A program made the position numbers and the translations under genes. Positions 47,427 to 59,072 of a stretch of DNA of 64,000 bases are shown here, in pieces (the first letter of the stretch is position 1; each line of letters opens with the position of its first letter). Below the pieces are notes generated by a model. It searched no databases and was not told where the DNA came from. It worked only from the letters and a program-made list of their open reading frames with translations. This DNA comes from Lathyrus oleraceus (lineage: Eukaryota; Streptophyta; Magnoliopsida; Fabales; Fabaceae): contig NC_066581.1 of the NCBI RefSeq assembly GCF_024323335.1, positions 225,014,539 through 225,078,538 of the forward strand, written 5' to 3'.

Positions 47427-48091
47427 ATCTCCACCTTGGTTGAAACGGATACATCACTTTCATTGTCTTCACCGATAATTGTAGTTTAAATAGAAACTGT
47501 CATATCCCACCATAAATAATATAATCACTTGAAGTACATCACTCCAATAATTTTTACATTGTCTTAATCGAAAATCATAATTCAAAAACTATTATAATAT
47601 ACCATGAAGAATATGTTTCACTTAGAGCTAAATCACTCAAAGAATTTCACATTATCATCACCGACCATCATATACCCTGTCATGAAAAATATGTTTCACT
47701 TGAAGATAAACAACTACAAGAATTTCACATGTTGAAAACTTATGATGCAACTTACATGTTGGCAAAAAAACTCTTCAACCGTATACATAATATCATAGAA
47801 CACCTTGCATTAATATCAATCAATTATTATGTACTAGACACTAACCAACTCCTTGTGTAATCCATATTGTATCAACATATATTTGAATTGAATTTTCCAT
47901 AGGTCAAATAACAATTATTCCATCAATTTTCTATAACTCAAACTGCACAATGGAACATGTGAATGCAGCTCAATAACTTTTCACAATACCATCATTTGTT
48001 TTTGATGTGGAAGATGAGAGAAAGTTGCAACCACATAGCACAATAAGAACTCATATATCTGAATTGAACCAAAAGCTCTAATACCAATTTT

Positions 48092-48276
48092 TGGTGAGCT
48101 CGGGGAAGTCAGAAGCAACAACGGATGCACAATGATCTAGGACCACAAGAGAGAGATATCACATATCCACCTAAAATCTTAAGTTATCAGGTATATGGAT
48201 CATCTCCCTTATAAATCCAATATTCTACTTATGCATAACTGATGTGAGACTTAACCACTCACATTTGCACACAACA
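48092..48276 (-). repeat. Inner LTR-like unit with its own PBS and polypurine tract
   Basis: On minus, AAGGGAGAT (48285-48277) is followed by TGTTGTGTGCAAATG, about 185 bases, an end near CGAGCTCACCA, and then TGGTATTAGAGC (48086-48075), a good match to the initiator-Met PBS. This looks like a second, shorter LTR-PBS unit inside the element. Boundaries are inferred. Confidence 0.45.
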
Positions 48277-48377
48277 ATCTCCCTTACAAGTGTGAGTCCC
48301 CACATTCTATCACAGGATCCAACATTGGATTTAACTCTCGCTCCTCCACCAAGTTGAACCATGCGTCTGATACAAGT

Positions 48378-48762
48378 TGTTAGGAAAAATCGGTAAAGAG
48401 AAAATAAAATAACACAATCATAAAACAAGGACACATAACGTGAAAACACTAAAATAGAGAGAGAGAAAACATTGGTCGTTGTCAAATGACAACTAGAGAA
48501 TATGTAAAAATTGTTATAACACATAATTTATCCTCGATACACTCACACACCTCAAAGTAAATATTTAACTACATATCACAACACTCTAACATAAGAGTAT
48601 AAGAGAACAAAATAAGTCAAATGAAAGTTTGGAGTGCTTTTGAATGGTGCATTTAATAATGAAGAATTTTAATATTTTATATAGTCTTAAACTCCCTCTT
48701 CCTTTACAAAACTAAACGATGTGGGACTTTTTCAGCATGTATACTTTCAACCAACCCCAACA
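48378..48762 (-). repeat. 5' LTR of the non-autonomous element
   Basis: TGTTGGGGTTGG (48762) to CCTAACA (48378) on minus, next to the PBS at 48363-48376. Confidence 0.8.
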
Positions 48763-50130
48763 ATACTAAAGTTGATCAAATTTTACTAGTGAACTTACAC
48801 CTCTTGCATGAAGGAGGGAATATCTAAAAATATATATCCAAAATTAAAAAAAAAAAATTATCTTATCAATTTCTAATCTATTAAATCAGAAGTGTGTATC
48901 TTCCTGTTATCACTTCAATTTCATTTGTGTCACATTATTCATATTCCTATCTAACACCTTTCAAAACTCATTTTCACTTTTCAAAAAGCAAAACACATAT
49001 TTATTTTCTATGGAGGTCATGTGTTCAAATTTTAACAAAAACAAAAATATATCAACCTAATAACTAATTACTAACTTTGATCTAATATTTTCACAAATCT
49101 TATAGAATATTATTTATATTCGCCTTGCAATAATTTTTTAATTATGTAAATGAAAGAAAATAAATTTTAATATATCTTTTAAGTTAATGTCTCTAAAATA
49201 ATATAAATTTGTTCAATTAAAATATTTATTTTCACTAATTTATAATTTTAAATCGTTAAAAATAAATACATATTATTTCTAACGACTCAAAAGTACATAT
49301 TTTAAACATAAACAAGTATAAAAAAATATGAGAATCAAAATAAAAATTAAACAAATTAAGAGGATGAGTGTTGTAGAATACATATTGATTGAGTTAAATG
49401 AACAGAAATTGTTAATCTCATATTCATTAATATAAATAAGTAGTTAATATTTATAAAATCAATAATTTTTAAAAACAAATAAATAAACTATTAATGATAT
49501 CTTTTAGAGTAACCTAAATTTGGAAAATTAAATTCTGCATGTCACTGTCAATTTATAAGTATACATTTTTTTTCAAATAAAATATATATATATATTTGTA
49601 TTTATGTTTAATATATATTAATAAAATTAAAATATAAATTTATTTAATATATTTGTAAAAAAAAGTTAAAAATTAAAATTAACTATATACAAAATAAAAA
49701 CTAAATTTACTACCGCGGTTTCAATCTAGTTTGTTTTAAATTGTATCCACCATGTACGTCACTATTAAATGTCATAATCACTATAATAATCTAACCAAAT
49801 ATATAGTACTACTTTGTATCCTCCTCCCTCCTCAATATTATCAACCACATAAAATCTACCTTCTTCTCTTAGTTGTTTTGTTGAAAAAAAACACTATGTG
49901 TGGATCCTTAAAAACATATTTAAGGATCATCCTTTAATGATGTTTGTTTCATTTTCAATATAAACAAAATTTGTCGGTTGTGTAGTTTACAAAGTCTTTC
50001 TCAAACACAAAAACCATTGCTTTAGCCAAACCACTACTCTCATCTTCCATTGGTGGATCTTGTTTTCCTCTAAAAGAACCATTTCTTAGTCTACATATTT
50101 TCCTTCTTTTCTTCAAACCAATCAACCAAA
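48763..50130. other. AT-rich region upstream of the F-box gene
   Basis: About 1.4 kb, very AT-rich, with a short TA run near 49580. The last 250 bases before the ATG at 50131 probably include the 5' untranslated region and promoter. I see no convincing TATA box or element. Confidence 0.5.
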
Positions 50131-52094
50131 ATGCTTTACTTTCTTATATCTTTTGTCTCCTTTGTTATGATCCTTTCAAAGTCCTTTACAAATTATAAAC
50201 CACTTTCATCAAATGCGACAAAACTTGCTTCAAATTTGTTTTGTGGAAAGCTTTTTAGTTTTCTAGCTTCTAGGATCAAGACAAGGACTAGTTTTCTAGC
50301 TTTTAGTTTTTTTCAATTTTCTCTTTTCATTCAATCACCAAACAAGAGTTTAGTACTATCTAAATTTGAAGAGGATCAAAGGAAAGTTTCTCTCTTGGAT
50401 TTGCATGATTTGCCATTAGATTGCATCCTTGAAAAGCTTTCACCAAATGAACTATGCAATATGGCAAAAGTGTGTAAATCTCTTAGAAAAAGTTGTAGAA
50501 GTGATTATTTATGGGAGAAGCATATGAAGATGAAATGGGGTAAAGTGTTTGGTGATGCTGCTTATAGAGAATGGAAATGTTTTGTAGCTTCAAGAAACGT
50601 TAAGAGTTCAAATCAATGCAAGAATCAGAAAAAAATACTTCATGATTTTCTTCCATTCTTTTGGATTAAATCAAAAGCAGAAAAAGATATGAAGTTAAAG
50701 CTTGATGATTCTATTGCTTCTCTTTATCTTTCTCTTGAGAATGGAAATTTTTGGTTCCCTGCTCAAGTTTATAACCGTGAGGTAATAATTGGTTGCATGA
50801 AGATACATTTTTTTTTACTAGTGATTCTGATTTATAAGATTTTGTTGTGTAATTGTTTGACACTTTAATTACTTTTTTCAGAATGGTCATGCTGGGTTTA
50901 TGATGTCATGCTATGATGCTCAACTTTGCTATGACTCTAGAACTAATACTTTTCAAGCAAGGTATGTGAAAAAGTTGACTCATTCAATTGTTAGTTGAGT
51001 TTAGGTGCAAAAGTTTTGAGAAATACGAAAAATAAGAATCGGTTTAATTATAGTTCAACTAGACTACTGTATAAACGGAATCAAACCAACCAATGAATTG
51101 ACGATTTCTGGTTCAACCTGTTGAACTTGGTGGCTAAGTTCGGTTCTTAAAATATTGGTTATAATAAAATTTTGAGATCTTTAACCTTTTATAGGATCTC
51201 TTATTTTTCACAATTTTCTTAAGGTTGATAAATTCTTGAGATGAAATTCATGTTTTTTTTGTTAAAGGTATTCACCTCATGGTAGATGGACAATTGAAGA
51301 AAACATAAAATGGGAGAGGCTAAGAGTGCCACCTATTGACTCTTGTTCACATGTTCTTCATATCTCTGATTGCTTAGATGATTTAAGACCTGGTGATCAT
51401 GTTGAAATCCAATGGAGAAGAAACAAGGAGTTTCCTTATGGTATGTCTCATCCTTCTCATTTTTTCAACTAAGTCATTCTTTATGGTAGAAATCGGGTAT
51501 ACTCTGCGGCAACTGCAGAGACTAATTATTCGAATCGGGGAGGACTATAGTAGACGGTGAAACTATCCTTCAAAGAATTTAACACTGCTACATGCACAAA
51601 GTTGGATTCGAACTAAGTCATTATTTGAATAAACAGTTTAATTAAGTACTTATAACATAAGCACTTATTTTGCATGAGTTATGTTTGATTATCATCATCA
51701 TGCAGTAATTTTTTTTTTAAATGTATTGTTGTAGGTTGGTGGTATAGTGTGATTGGTCATTTGGAAACATGTCAAGGACAAAGAAACCATTGTCAATGTG
51801 ACAATAAAGGTAAGAATATCCACTAGCACACATTTTAATTCTTGTGCTTTTGATTTTTCACTTTATTGTATCTTTGTAGCACTAAATTAAGAGTGTTAAT
51901 TAACAGATACAGTGATTTTGGAGTTCAGACAGTATGCAACTAGTTCAAGATGGAGACAAACAATGATAAACAGAAAGAATCATAGAGAAGAAGGAAATGA
52001 GATTGAAGGTTTTTATGGAGGAATCAGAAAGTTACATAGCAAGGAGGAAATTACAAAGTGGAAGAAACTTTGGCCAACAAAAAATGTGGAATAG
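50131..52094 (+). CDS. F-box protein (At2g26850-like), five exons
   Basis: Exons 50131-50781, 50882-50961, 51268-51440, 51735-51809 and 51907-52094 join in phase to 388 codons. All four introns are GT-AG (for example GTAATA/TTTTTTCAG and GTATGT/GTTAAAG). F-box proteins are the substrate receptors of SCF ubiquitin ligases. The F-box lies at about residues 87-133 ([46 protein letters not shown]). The N-terminus is hydrophobic ([15 protein letters not shown]), as in this plant subfamily. The C-terminal region ([68 protein letters not shown]) is the conserved part of the same subfamily. No stop or frameshift is seen and length is normal, so it looks functional. Subfamily naming is from memory; the substrate is unknown. 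Confidence 0.9.
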
Positions 52095-53035
52095 CATGAT
52101 TAGTAATAGCTTTAGAACTTTGTAATTCTACTAATCCAAATTCCTAAAATGTGAATGTGAAGGATTGGTTTTTTCTCAAAGAATGGTAAATGGTGAGGGA
52201 AAATGGTTTGGGACTGGAAATTGGCCCTTGAGTTCACTATTGTGTTTATAAAGATGTCATCACATTTTAACCAACAAGAGAGGAACTTGAACAAAAAGTT
52301 TCACAAAGGTGGTTCAAAGTATTTAGAGGGAGTTTTTAAAAAAGAAATTGGAATCCATCCTTGAGATCGACTGGTCCAAAGAGACTTATGACCTATTAAT
52401 GGGGGCTCATTTAATAAATTGGTCTAACACAAATATTGATAGCATTTAGTGAGATTCGAACATGAAACTTTGAGAGAAACTATATTCTCAAATCTCAAGC
52501 ATTCACCAATACACCAACCATCGGAGGTTCAATATGAGAGTTAATTTATAATTGTCTATAACTCATGAAAAAAATCTTCATTATTCAGGGAATTTCATTT
52601 TCCATTCAAAAGTCTATCTAAAATATAGATTACATGTTCACACACACAAAATATAACAATGTCGATTTTCTCTCTACTTATAATATACACAAATATTATT
52701 TTTTTTCCAAGTTGCTTAGTATCCTTTACTTTATTTTTATTTATTTTATTTTTTAATTCAAGTGGTGCTCGAAATATATGTCGTTAATGAATAATCCAAA
52801 TGTTAACAAAAGTTGAGTCAATCAAATCTATCAACTAAGAATTCAATAGGATATAACTCAAATTATAGATTGATATGTGGAGTTCATTTGTTGGAAGTAA
52901 AATAGTTTACTCTCCACAAATTGACATATCAAGTGAGACATAGTTTGAGATATTTTGTGTCAAAGTTTCTATAAATTATGATATAAAATTTTGTAATAGC
53001 GGTAAGAACAAGATTTGGTTCAACATATAACCTTA
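52095..53035. other. 3' flank of the F-box gene and intergenic DNA
   Basis: The 3' untranslated region presumably lies in the first few hundred bases. No clear polyadenylation signal, second gene or element terminus could be fixed before the copia LTR around 53.0 kb. Confidence 0.45.
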
Positions 53036-54177
53036 TGTTTTGATGATAACAATTCATAGACTCTTAGAGAACAATTTTATACCCTAATCAATTTGTTTAG
53101 TGTACAGATACTAGATACAAGTTTTGACTCTGAATGAATGACATGTGATGTCATCAGATTCTGAACCTAGTGTAATCTGACTCTGAGATACGTGATTTAC
53201 AAGATTATCAAGCTCTGGATTCTGCACCAACGCGTCTGACATATGCTTATCCAAAGATTTGCTACTCTAATGCTTCTGACACTGATAAGCTCTGAAGCCT
53301 TGTGCTCTCAACAACTCTGAACTCTGTCACCAGACTCTAAAGACCAGGTTCTGATGAACTGGATCAAGACTCTGAAGACCAAGTTTCTAAAGATTCTCTC
53401 AACCAGATTCTTACTCTTCTCTTATGCATGCTGCACCACCTAACTATTAGAAGTCTCTGAGTATTGAAGATAAGATCAAAAGGTTTTACGTGAGAAAAAT
53501 AGTGCACAGTACAAGATCTAATATTCCTTACGCTACACTAATTTTGTGGGCTAGGATTGTACTATTGAACCATTTTGTCTCCCATTTTCACAAGTTATTA
53601 TGCAAGGATACAACTACATTTTGGCATTCCAACTCTACCCTCCAACAGATCTTTTCAGTGCATATATAAAGAAGACTTGAAAGAATGAAAAAGTGTTACA
53701 CATTCTAAGAGATTATCATATACGTGAACAGTGCACTTTGTGAAATATTTGAGGGAAAAGAGAACACACACTAGAACTTTTGTACTCTTCATAGAATATA
53801 TTTTGTGTGATAAACTTGTTATTCATTTGTGTATTTTGATTTCTTAGAACTATTTTGTAAACACATTTTGTATCTCAATATGTTTGATTGTATTTTTCGT
53901 GAGTGACTAGGGTTTAGTCAGCATACTTAAGAAGACATTGAAAGTTGATCTTTGTGTTGTAATCAAGTTTGGTTATAATGGATAAAGTCCTTGTTGATAA
54001 GGAGAAATCACCTTAGCGGGTGGACTAGACGTAACTTAGTTAATAGCGAACCAGGATAAAAATAATTGTTTCATTATTTTTGTTCTTTGTTTTCTGCTTG
54101 TTGTGTTGGATAGCAAAATAGTTCATTTTTAGAAACCCAATTCAAACCCCTATTTCTTGTGTTTCTCGTCACTTTCA
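53036..54177 (+). repeat. Copia 5' LTR (approximate start)
   Basis: Sequence ending TCTCGTCACTTTCA at 54177, followed by a PBS, is the 3' end of an LTR. The start is taken at TGTTTTGATGATAAC (53036) but could lie about 45 bases upstream at TGTAATAGCGG (52992). The LTR belongs to a copia element interrupted by Ogre-3 95 bases further on. Confidence 0.55.
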
Positions 54178-54179
54178 AT

Positions 54180-54272
54180 TGGCATAAGAGCTCTGCTTCT
54201 GGTATTGATTGTGTATCAAACACTTCACTATGTCAGATAAAGATCCAGTTATAAAACACAATGGTTGTTATC
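54180..54272 (+). pseudogene. Copia PBS and first codons of gag, cut by Ogre-3
   Basis: TGGCATAAGAGCTC (54180-54193) resembles the initiator-Met PBS TGGTATCAGAGC. An ATG at 54230 opens MSDKDPVIKHNG, a copia-gag-like start, broken after 43 bases by the Ogre-3 LTR at 54273. The remainder should lie beyond the Ogre-3 3' LTR, outside the window. Confidence 0.55.
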
Positions 54273-56327
54273 TGTAAGACCCCAATTTTGACCGTAAGAT
54301 CCCTCATGGCATCATAACATTGCATTTGCATTGCCTCAAGGATCTTTAGCATCTTGGTTCCCTTTGCCTTTGGGTGGGACTCCTTGTGATTGGTTTGAGA
54401 TCACCAAGCATGCTTGAATTATACATCATTGTTTCTCTTACTTTTGTTTACTAACCAAAAGCACAAAAATGTGTCACTAACATCTTTTGTTTGAAGCTTG
54501 AGTATCATCCAAGACACTTTGTGGGTTCTATTTAGATGATCAGTCAACACAAGGGAATGGCTTGAGATACTTCCAACAAGTTCAAATGGGGTATATTCGT
54601 CAGTCAAAACGTTAATCTTGAAGGAGCAAAAGTTTGTTCATGAGCTGTCATGCTCGCTAGGCGAGCAGAATGGGTCGCCTAGCGGGTCTCAAGAAAAGCC
54701 ACCAGAATCACCTACGCTCAGAGGAATTTCTTGAACTGTCATGCTCGCTAGGCGAAGCCCACGTGTTTAAAAAAAATGAAAAAAAAACAAAAAAATAAAT
54801 AAATAAATAAATAAAATATAACAGAAAATTTTTGGACTTGGGCCTCTCTCATTTGAGCCCACAGGTCCATAAAAATCCCGTTATAAATTCAGAGTTTCAG
54901 TGAAACAAAAAGGATTCTATTCCTATTACCCTGGCAGGGAAAAAGATAGTGAGAGAAGAGCTAACAGAGTTCAGAGCAACCTCCAGAGACTGAAGGGAAC
55001 TCATCAGCAAAGAACCAATTCCCTCTCATATAAACCCTAAGAGTGCTTTGCAAACCCAACCGGGCAATTCAATTTCATTCGATCTCTCCAGTCAGGTTTG
55101 CCTTATTCCCATTACTTTATGCTTTTAATTTGAATGCTCTGAATGTATGAGGTATTATGGGTGAATTTGATACCCTTTTGATGCATGTGTTTGACAAGAG
55201 GTTTAGGCCTCCTACCCTTGGTTGCTTTTTGTGAGCTTTTTGTGAATTTTAATGGCATGATTCATGTGGTTACATTTTGATTTGGGGGCAACTCTTGATT
55301 ACCCTATCTTGTTTCTCTAACCTGTTTGTTGAGTTTTGTTTTGTGAGGGCTCATATGACTCTTGCAGAGATGGCTTGCCTGGTGTTCCACTTTATTTGTG
55401 GGATACCACCTGGAGGTTCATTCCGATTACCTGTACTGACTCACTTTCTTTTATGGTGCTAGCTTGAGAGATCTCTGGGTTTCTTATTTCTTAATTCTTG
55501 TTGCTTCGGATCTTTATCCGCGTGTTACTTTATTTTTCCCGCATTTTACCACTTTTCTTAGGTTTCGTATAGCCTCTCGTGGCATGTCATTTAAGGTAGT
55601 GCGGTTCCTTCATCTAGGACTGCCTTTTTGCATGAGCATCCCTAAACACCCCAAACTCATTGATTTTTTTCTCCTAAGAACACGTTATCTCCTTCTACTA
55701 CCGGCGAGTAAGTCTCCAAAGGTCGAGCATCCGGTAGATTGCGTAGTAACGTCGTTCACCCCAAAACACAACCCTTACCCCATAGGTGGTGGAACTACGT
55801 TTTGCTCTGATTTTCATCCCAGATGAGATACGTAGGCATAAGACGCGATGTCTTAGCGAGCACACTCCTCTTTAACCCCTAGGTAGCCGAGCTACAAAGA
55901 CTCTGATTCTCAGATTCAGATGAGATACGTATGCAGTGGATGCGACATCCATGCGAGTCATTTTCTTTTGACCCTTCTTTTAGTAAGTAGTACATTAGAT
56001 AAACATACACGCTTTTCTCATCCCTTCAATCATGTTTGCACAAATAATTTTTCAAAAAAAAAAACAACAACCTTTGCAACAAATGTGAAAATGGCTCCCT
56101 AGGAGTACCTAGGATGCTTTGGGTGCCTAATACCTTCTCATTGCATAACCAACCCCCTTACCCAGATCTCTGACATTTTTACTAGTTTTTGATTCGATAA
56201 AACTTTTAGGTTTTTGTTCGCTTTCTAACCATTCCTTTGGATAAATAGAAGTGAGGTGGCAACTCGACTTGTATGATTTACCTTGGATTTAGTCAATATC
56301 TCTAATGGTAACGAATACCCCGCTACA
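54273..56327 (+). repeat. Ogre-3 5' LTR
   Basis: 2055 bases from TGTAAGACCCC to CCCCGCTACA, the same family as the solo LTR at 18980. It contains TATAAAT (54882-54888), an AAAT microsatellite (about 54795-54812), TCGC-N3-GCGA palindromes (54654, 54745), a 97-bp diverged tandem duplication whose copies each carry AGATGAGATACGTA (55821 and 55918), and the CCTAGG hairpin (56098-56113). Confidence 0.88.
54882..54888 (+). promoter_or_regulatory. Possible TATA box, Ogre-3 LTR
   Basis: TATAAAT about 610 bases into the LTR, conserved in the solo LTR near 19582. A second candidate ATATAAA lies at 55028. Motif only. Confidence 0.4.
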
Positions 56328-56333
56328 GAAAAG

Positions 56334-56350
56334 TGGCGACTCTGCTGGGG
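56334..56350 (+). other. Ogre-3 primer binding site
   Basis: TGGCGACTCTGCTGGGG, six bases after the LTR end, complementary to a tRNA 3' end in ...CGCCA; tRNA-Arg by analogy with known Ogre elements. Confidence 0.82.
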
Positions 56351-57254
56351 AATCTATCCTAGTGGGTTTTGCCTACTTTTCATATTTGTTGTATTGTATT
56401 GTATATTTTTTTGTTTTGTGACATATTTTTGTGCAATTTGGGATTACTGTATTGTATGTAATGATTGAATTGCTTGAATATTAATTCCTTGTATGCTTGG
56501 TGATTTTTGTGACATGAGTTTTATACCCGGACTCGAGTGCACTTAGGATAGGAGAATGGCGTAGTCTTGTCGACTTGTGTGGAGTTATTCCTTAGCAAGT
56601 TGACTTGCAAGTCCATTCACTTGGTGGAGGTCATGTTGGGATCAATAGTGTCACACAAGTAAGTTGTGGTTAGACATTACTCTTTCCAATATAGACCTTA
56701 GAAGCCAAGGACCTTAGTTTACCAAACCCATCTTGGCCTATTCGTAGGATGTAGTGCGAAAATTGTTCAAGTGTAAGATTTGATACGATTGTTACGCGAT
56801 ACTACACTCATAAGAGTCTCTCTTGAGAATATTTTTGGAATACGAGTAGTCGTTTCTTCGATAATATCCAAAAGATGGGATGATGACTATGGGAACCTTT
56901 TGTAGAACATGTTTGGCAGGTTTAAACCTTAGTACACTCCCTTTGGGTGGTTCTTAACCTAAACTCCATGCTCGTGACTTGCAACAAACCCTTGATTCAT
57001 GGTTGATCCGTTCATGAATCCTTAATATCAATGGAACTTGGGTGTTGATAAGGTGTAAACCATAATCCACCAAAATGGATGATTGATATTAAGGATAACA
57101 TGATCCATCCCATGACCTTTGTTTGGTGTGCTTTGCTTGATCCTTGAGTGTGATTGTTGCATTCATGCATTCATGCACCCATTTGCATCCATATCATCAA
57201 TAAATAAGAAAATTTTCAAGGAACTTAAGGGGTTTATTTGCAAAATTTTCATAC
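56351..57254 (+). other. Ogre-3 untranslated leader
   Basis: About 900 non-coding bases matching the Ogre-1 leader in reverse complement. No gene seen. Confidence 0.65.
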
Positions 57255-58706
57255 ATGGAAAGACAAAGAAGGAATACAAAGAAGTACAGCTTCAGGCAAC
57301 CAGATTTAAAAGAGTTAAGGAATCTAACATCCTATGTATTAGATCCTTTGGGTTTCAAAGCTCGTTTTGGGAAGCTTCTTCCTCTTCTGACTACTCAGGT
57401 GGATGAAGGATTGATGAGTGTATTGGCGCAGTTTTACGATCCTTTGTACCGTTGCTTCACGTTTCCGGATTTTCAGCTTTTGCCTACACTTGAGGAGTAT
57501 GCTTACCTTGTGGGTATACCTATTCTAGACCAGTTGTCGTTCAGTGGCTTGGAGAGTATTCCTACTTCTCAAGAGATAGCTGACATGTTACACATAGATG
57601 AATCTATGGTTGGTGCTCATATGACTACCAAAGGGGGAATTCAAGGTCTCCCTTCTGAGTTCCTCATTGCTCAAGCTACTAGGTATGGGAAGGCCATGAG
57701 TGAGGACGCCTTTGAGGCCATATTTGTACTTCTCATCTATGGACTAGTGTTATTCCCCAACATCGACAAGTTTGTGGATGTGAACGCTATTAGGATTTTC
57801 TCTACTCTTAATCTCGTTCCGACTCTGTTGGGTGATACCTACTTCTCTTTGCATATGAGGAATGCAAAGGGTGGTGGCGCCATTGTGTGTTGTTTGCCTC
57901 TGTTGTATAAGTGGTTTATTTCTCACTTACCTCAGACGGTCGCTTTCAAGGAGAACAAGGAATGTCTACGGTGGTCCACGAGACTTATGTCTCTCACTAA
58001 TGATGATATCTCTTGGTATAACCATGTGTATGATGGTGTGCGGATTATTGACTCTTGTGGCGAATTCTCCAATGTACCTCTTCTTGGTACATGTGGTGGG
58101 ATTAACTACAATCCTGTTTTGGCACGTCGGTAGCTTGGGTTCCCCTTAAAGGATAAACCCAATAACATTATGTTATAGGGTGTGTTGTTTCAGGATGGTA
58201 AAGATCCCCAAGGCTTGAAAGCTAGGATGGTCCGCGCTTGGCGCAAGATTCATAGGAAAGGAAGGAAAGAGTTGGGTCCTAAGAATTGCATCGCTTTGGA
58301 GCCTTACACTGTTTGGGTTAGGAAGAGGGCGTCTGAGTATCTCATGCCTTACGAGTATCCGAGACCTACACCTATGATTATGGCTGGGCCTTCAACCCTC
58401 CCTAATCAAGGAGTAGAGGAGTTGAGAGACGAAGACCGTTCACGTGCCTGGATCCGTGAACGTGAAGAGTTGCTTCAGCAGATTAAGGAGAAGGATGCAT
58501 TGATTGAGTTTCTTGAGCACCGGGTTATTGATGACCCTGATGATGTATGGACTTCTCTACTTCCTCAGTCTTCTAAGTTCTGGAAGAGGAGGTATGATCG
58601 ACTCTCCAAAGAGAAGGCCGATATGGAGGCAGCCTATGAGAGGGAGGTGAAGAGACTTCGCGCATCTTATCTTCCTGTGTCCCGAGCTTTAGATGATTGT
58701 TTCTAG
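57255..58706 (+). pseudogene. Ogre-3 ORF1 (unknown function), two stops
   Basis: Starts MERQRRNTKKYSFRQPDL and ends LPVSRALDDCF, 483 codons in one frame. TAG codons at 58131 (Gln in Ogre-1, after LARR) and at about 58177 interrupt it. The globular N-terminal region (FYDPLYRCFTFPDFQLLP, LFPNIDKFVDVNAIRIF, WFISHLPQTVAF) and the charged coiled-coil-like C-terminus match Ogre-1. The PDFQLLPTLEEY stretch, frameshifted in Ogre-1, is intact here. Confidence 0.84.
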
Positions 58707-59016
58707 GGATCCATAAGACGATTATTTTCCTTTTCTCTTGTATATGATTGACGATGTTGCACTTCTTTTCCCTGATATTATTTGATGAGATATTTCCATA
58801 TGTGATAAAATGCTTAATATTTCCAGAATTTGCAAATAAAACTCTAAAGTTCCTTTGAAATACAAAACAAATCATATGCACAAACATTGCATGCATCATA
58901 TGCATAAGCAGGTTTTGTTTCCGGTCCCTTGCCCTGTGGTCTAACTCTGCGTCCTTCATTTATTTATCCACAAGCTGACTCATCGGTACTACACTAGAGC
59001 CAACATTTCGAGACTG
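58707..59016 (+). other. Spacer between Ogre-3 ORF1 and gag
   Basis: About 300 bases, AT-rich in the first part. The last 90 bases read toward KLTHRYYTRANISRL, so the true gag start may be upstream of the ATG at 59017. Confidence 0.55.
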
Positions 59017-59072
59017 ATGGATCACCTAGAACAAGAGAACCGTGAGCTGAAAGAGGAAGTGGCCAGATTGAC

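Larger units (their letters stand above)
47038..48762 (-). mobile_element. Small non-autonomous LTR retrotransposon with perfect TSD
   Basis: LTRs at 47038-47426 (389 bases) and 48378-48762 (385 bases) both begin TGTTGGGGTTGG on minus and are flanked by ATACT on both sides (47033-47037, 48763-48767). Minus-strand PBS TTGTATCAGACGC sits next to the 5' LTR (48363-48376), and a polypurine tract AAGGTGGAGAT abuts the 3' LTR (after 47426). The interior is only 951 bases and has no retrotransposon domains. The PBS resembles the initiator-Met site, as in copia elements. It must have moved using proteins of another element. Confidence 0.82.
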
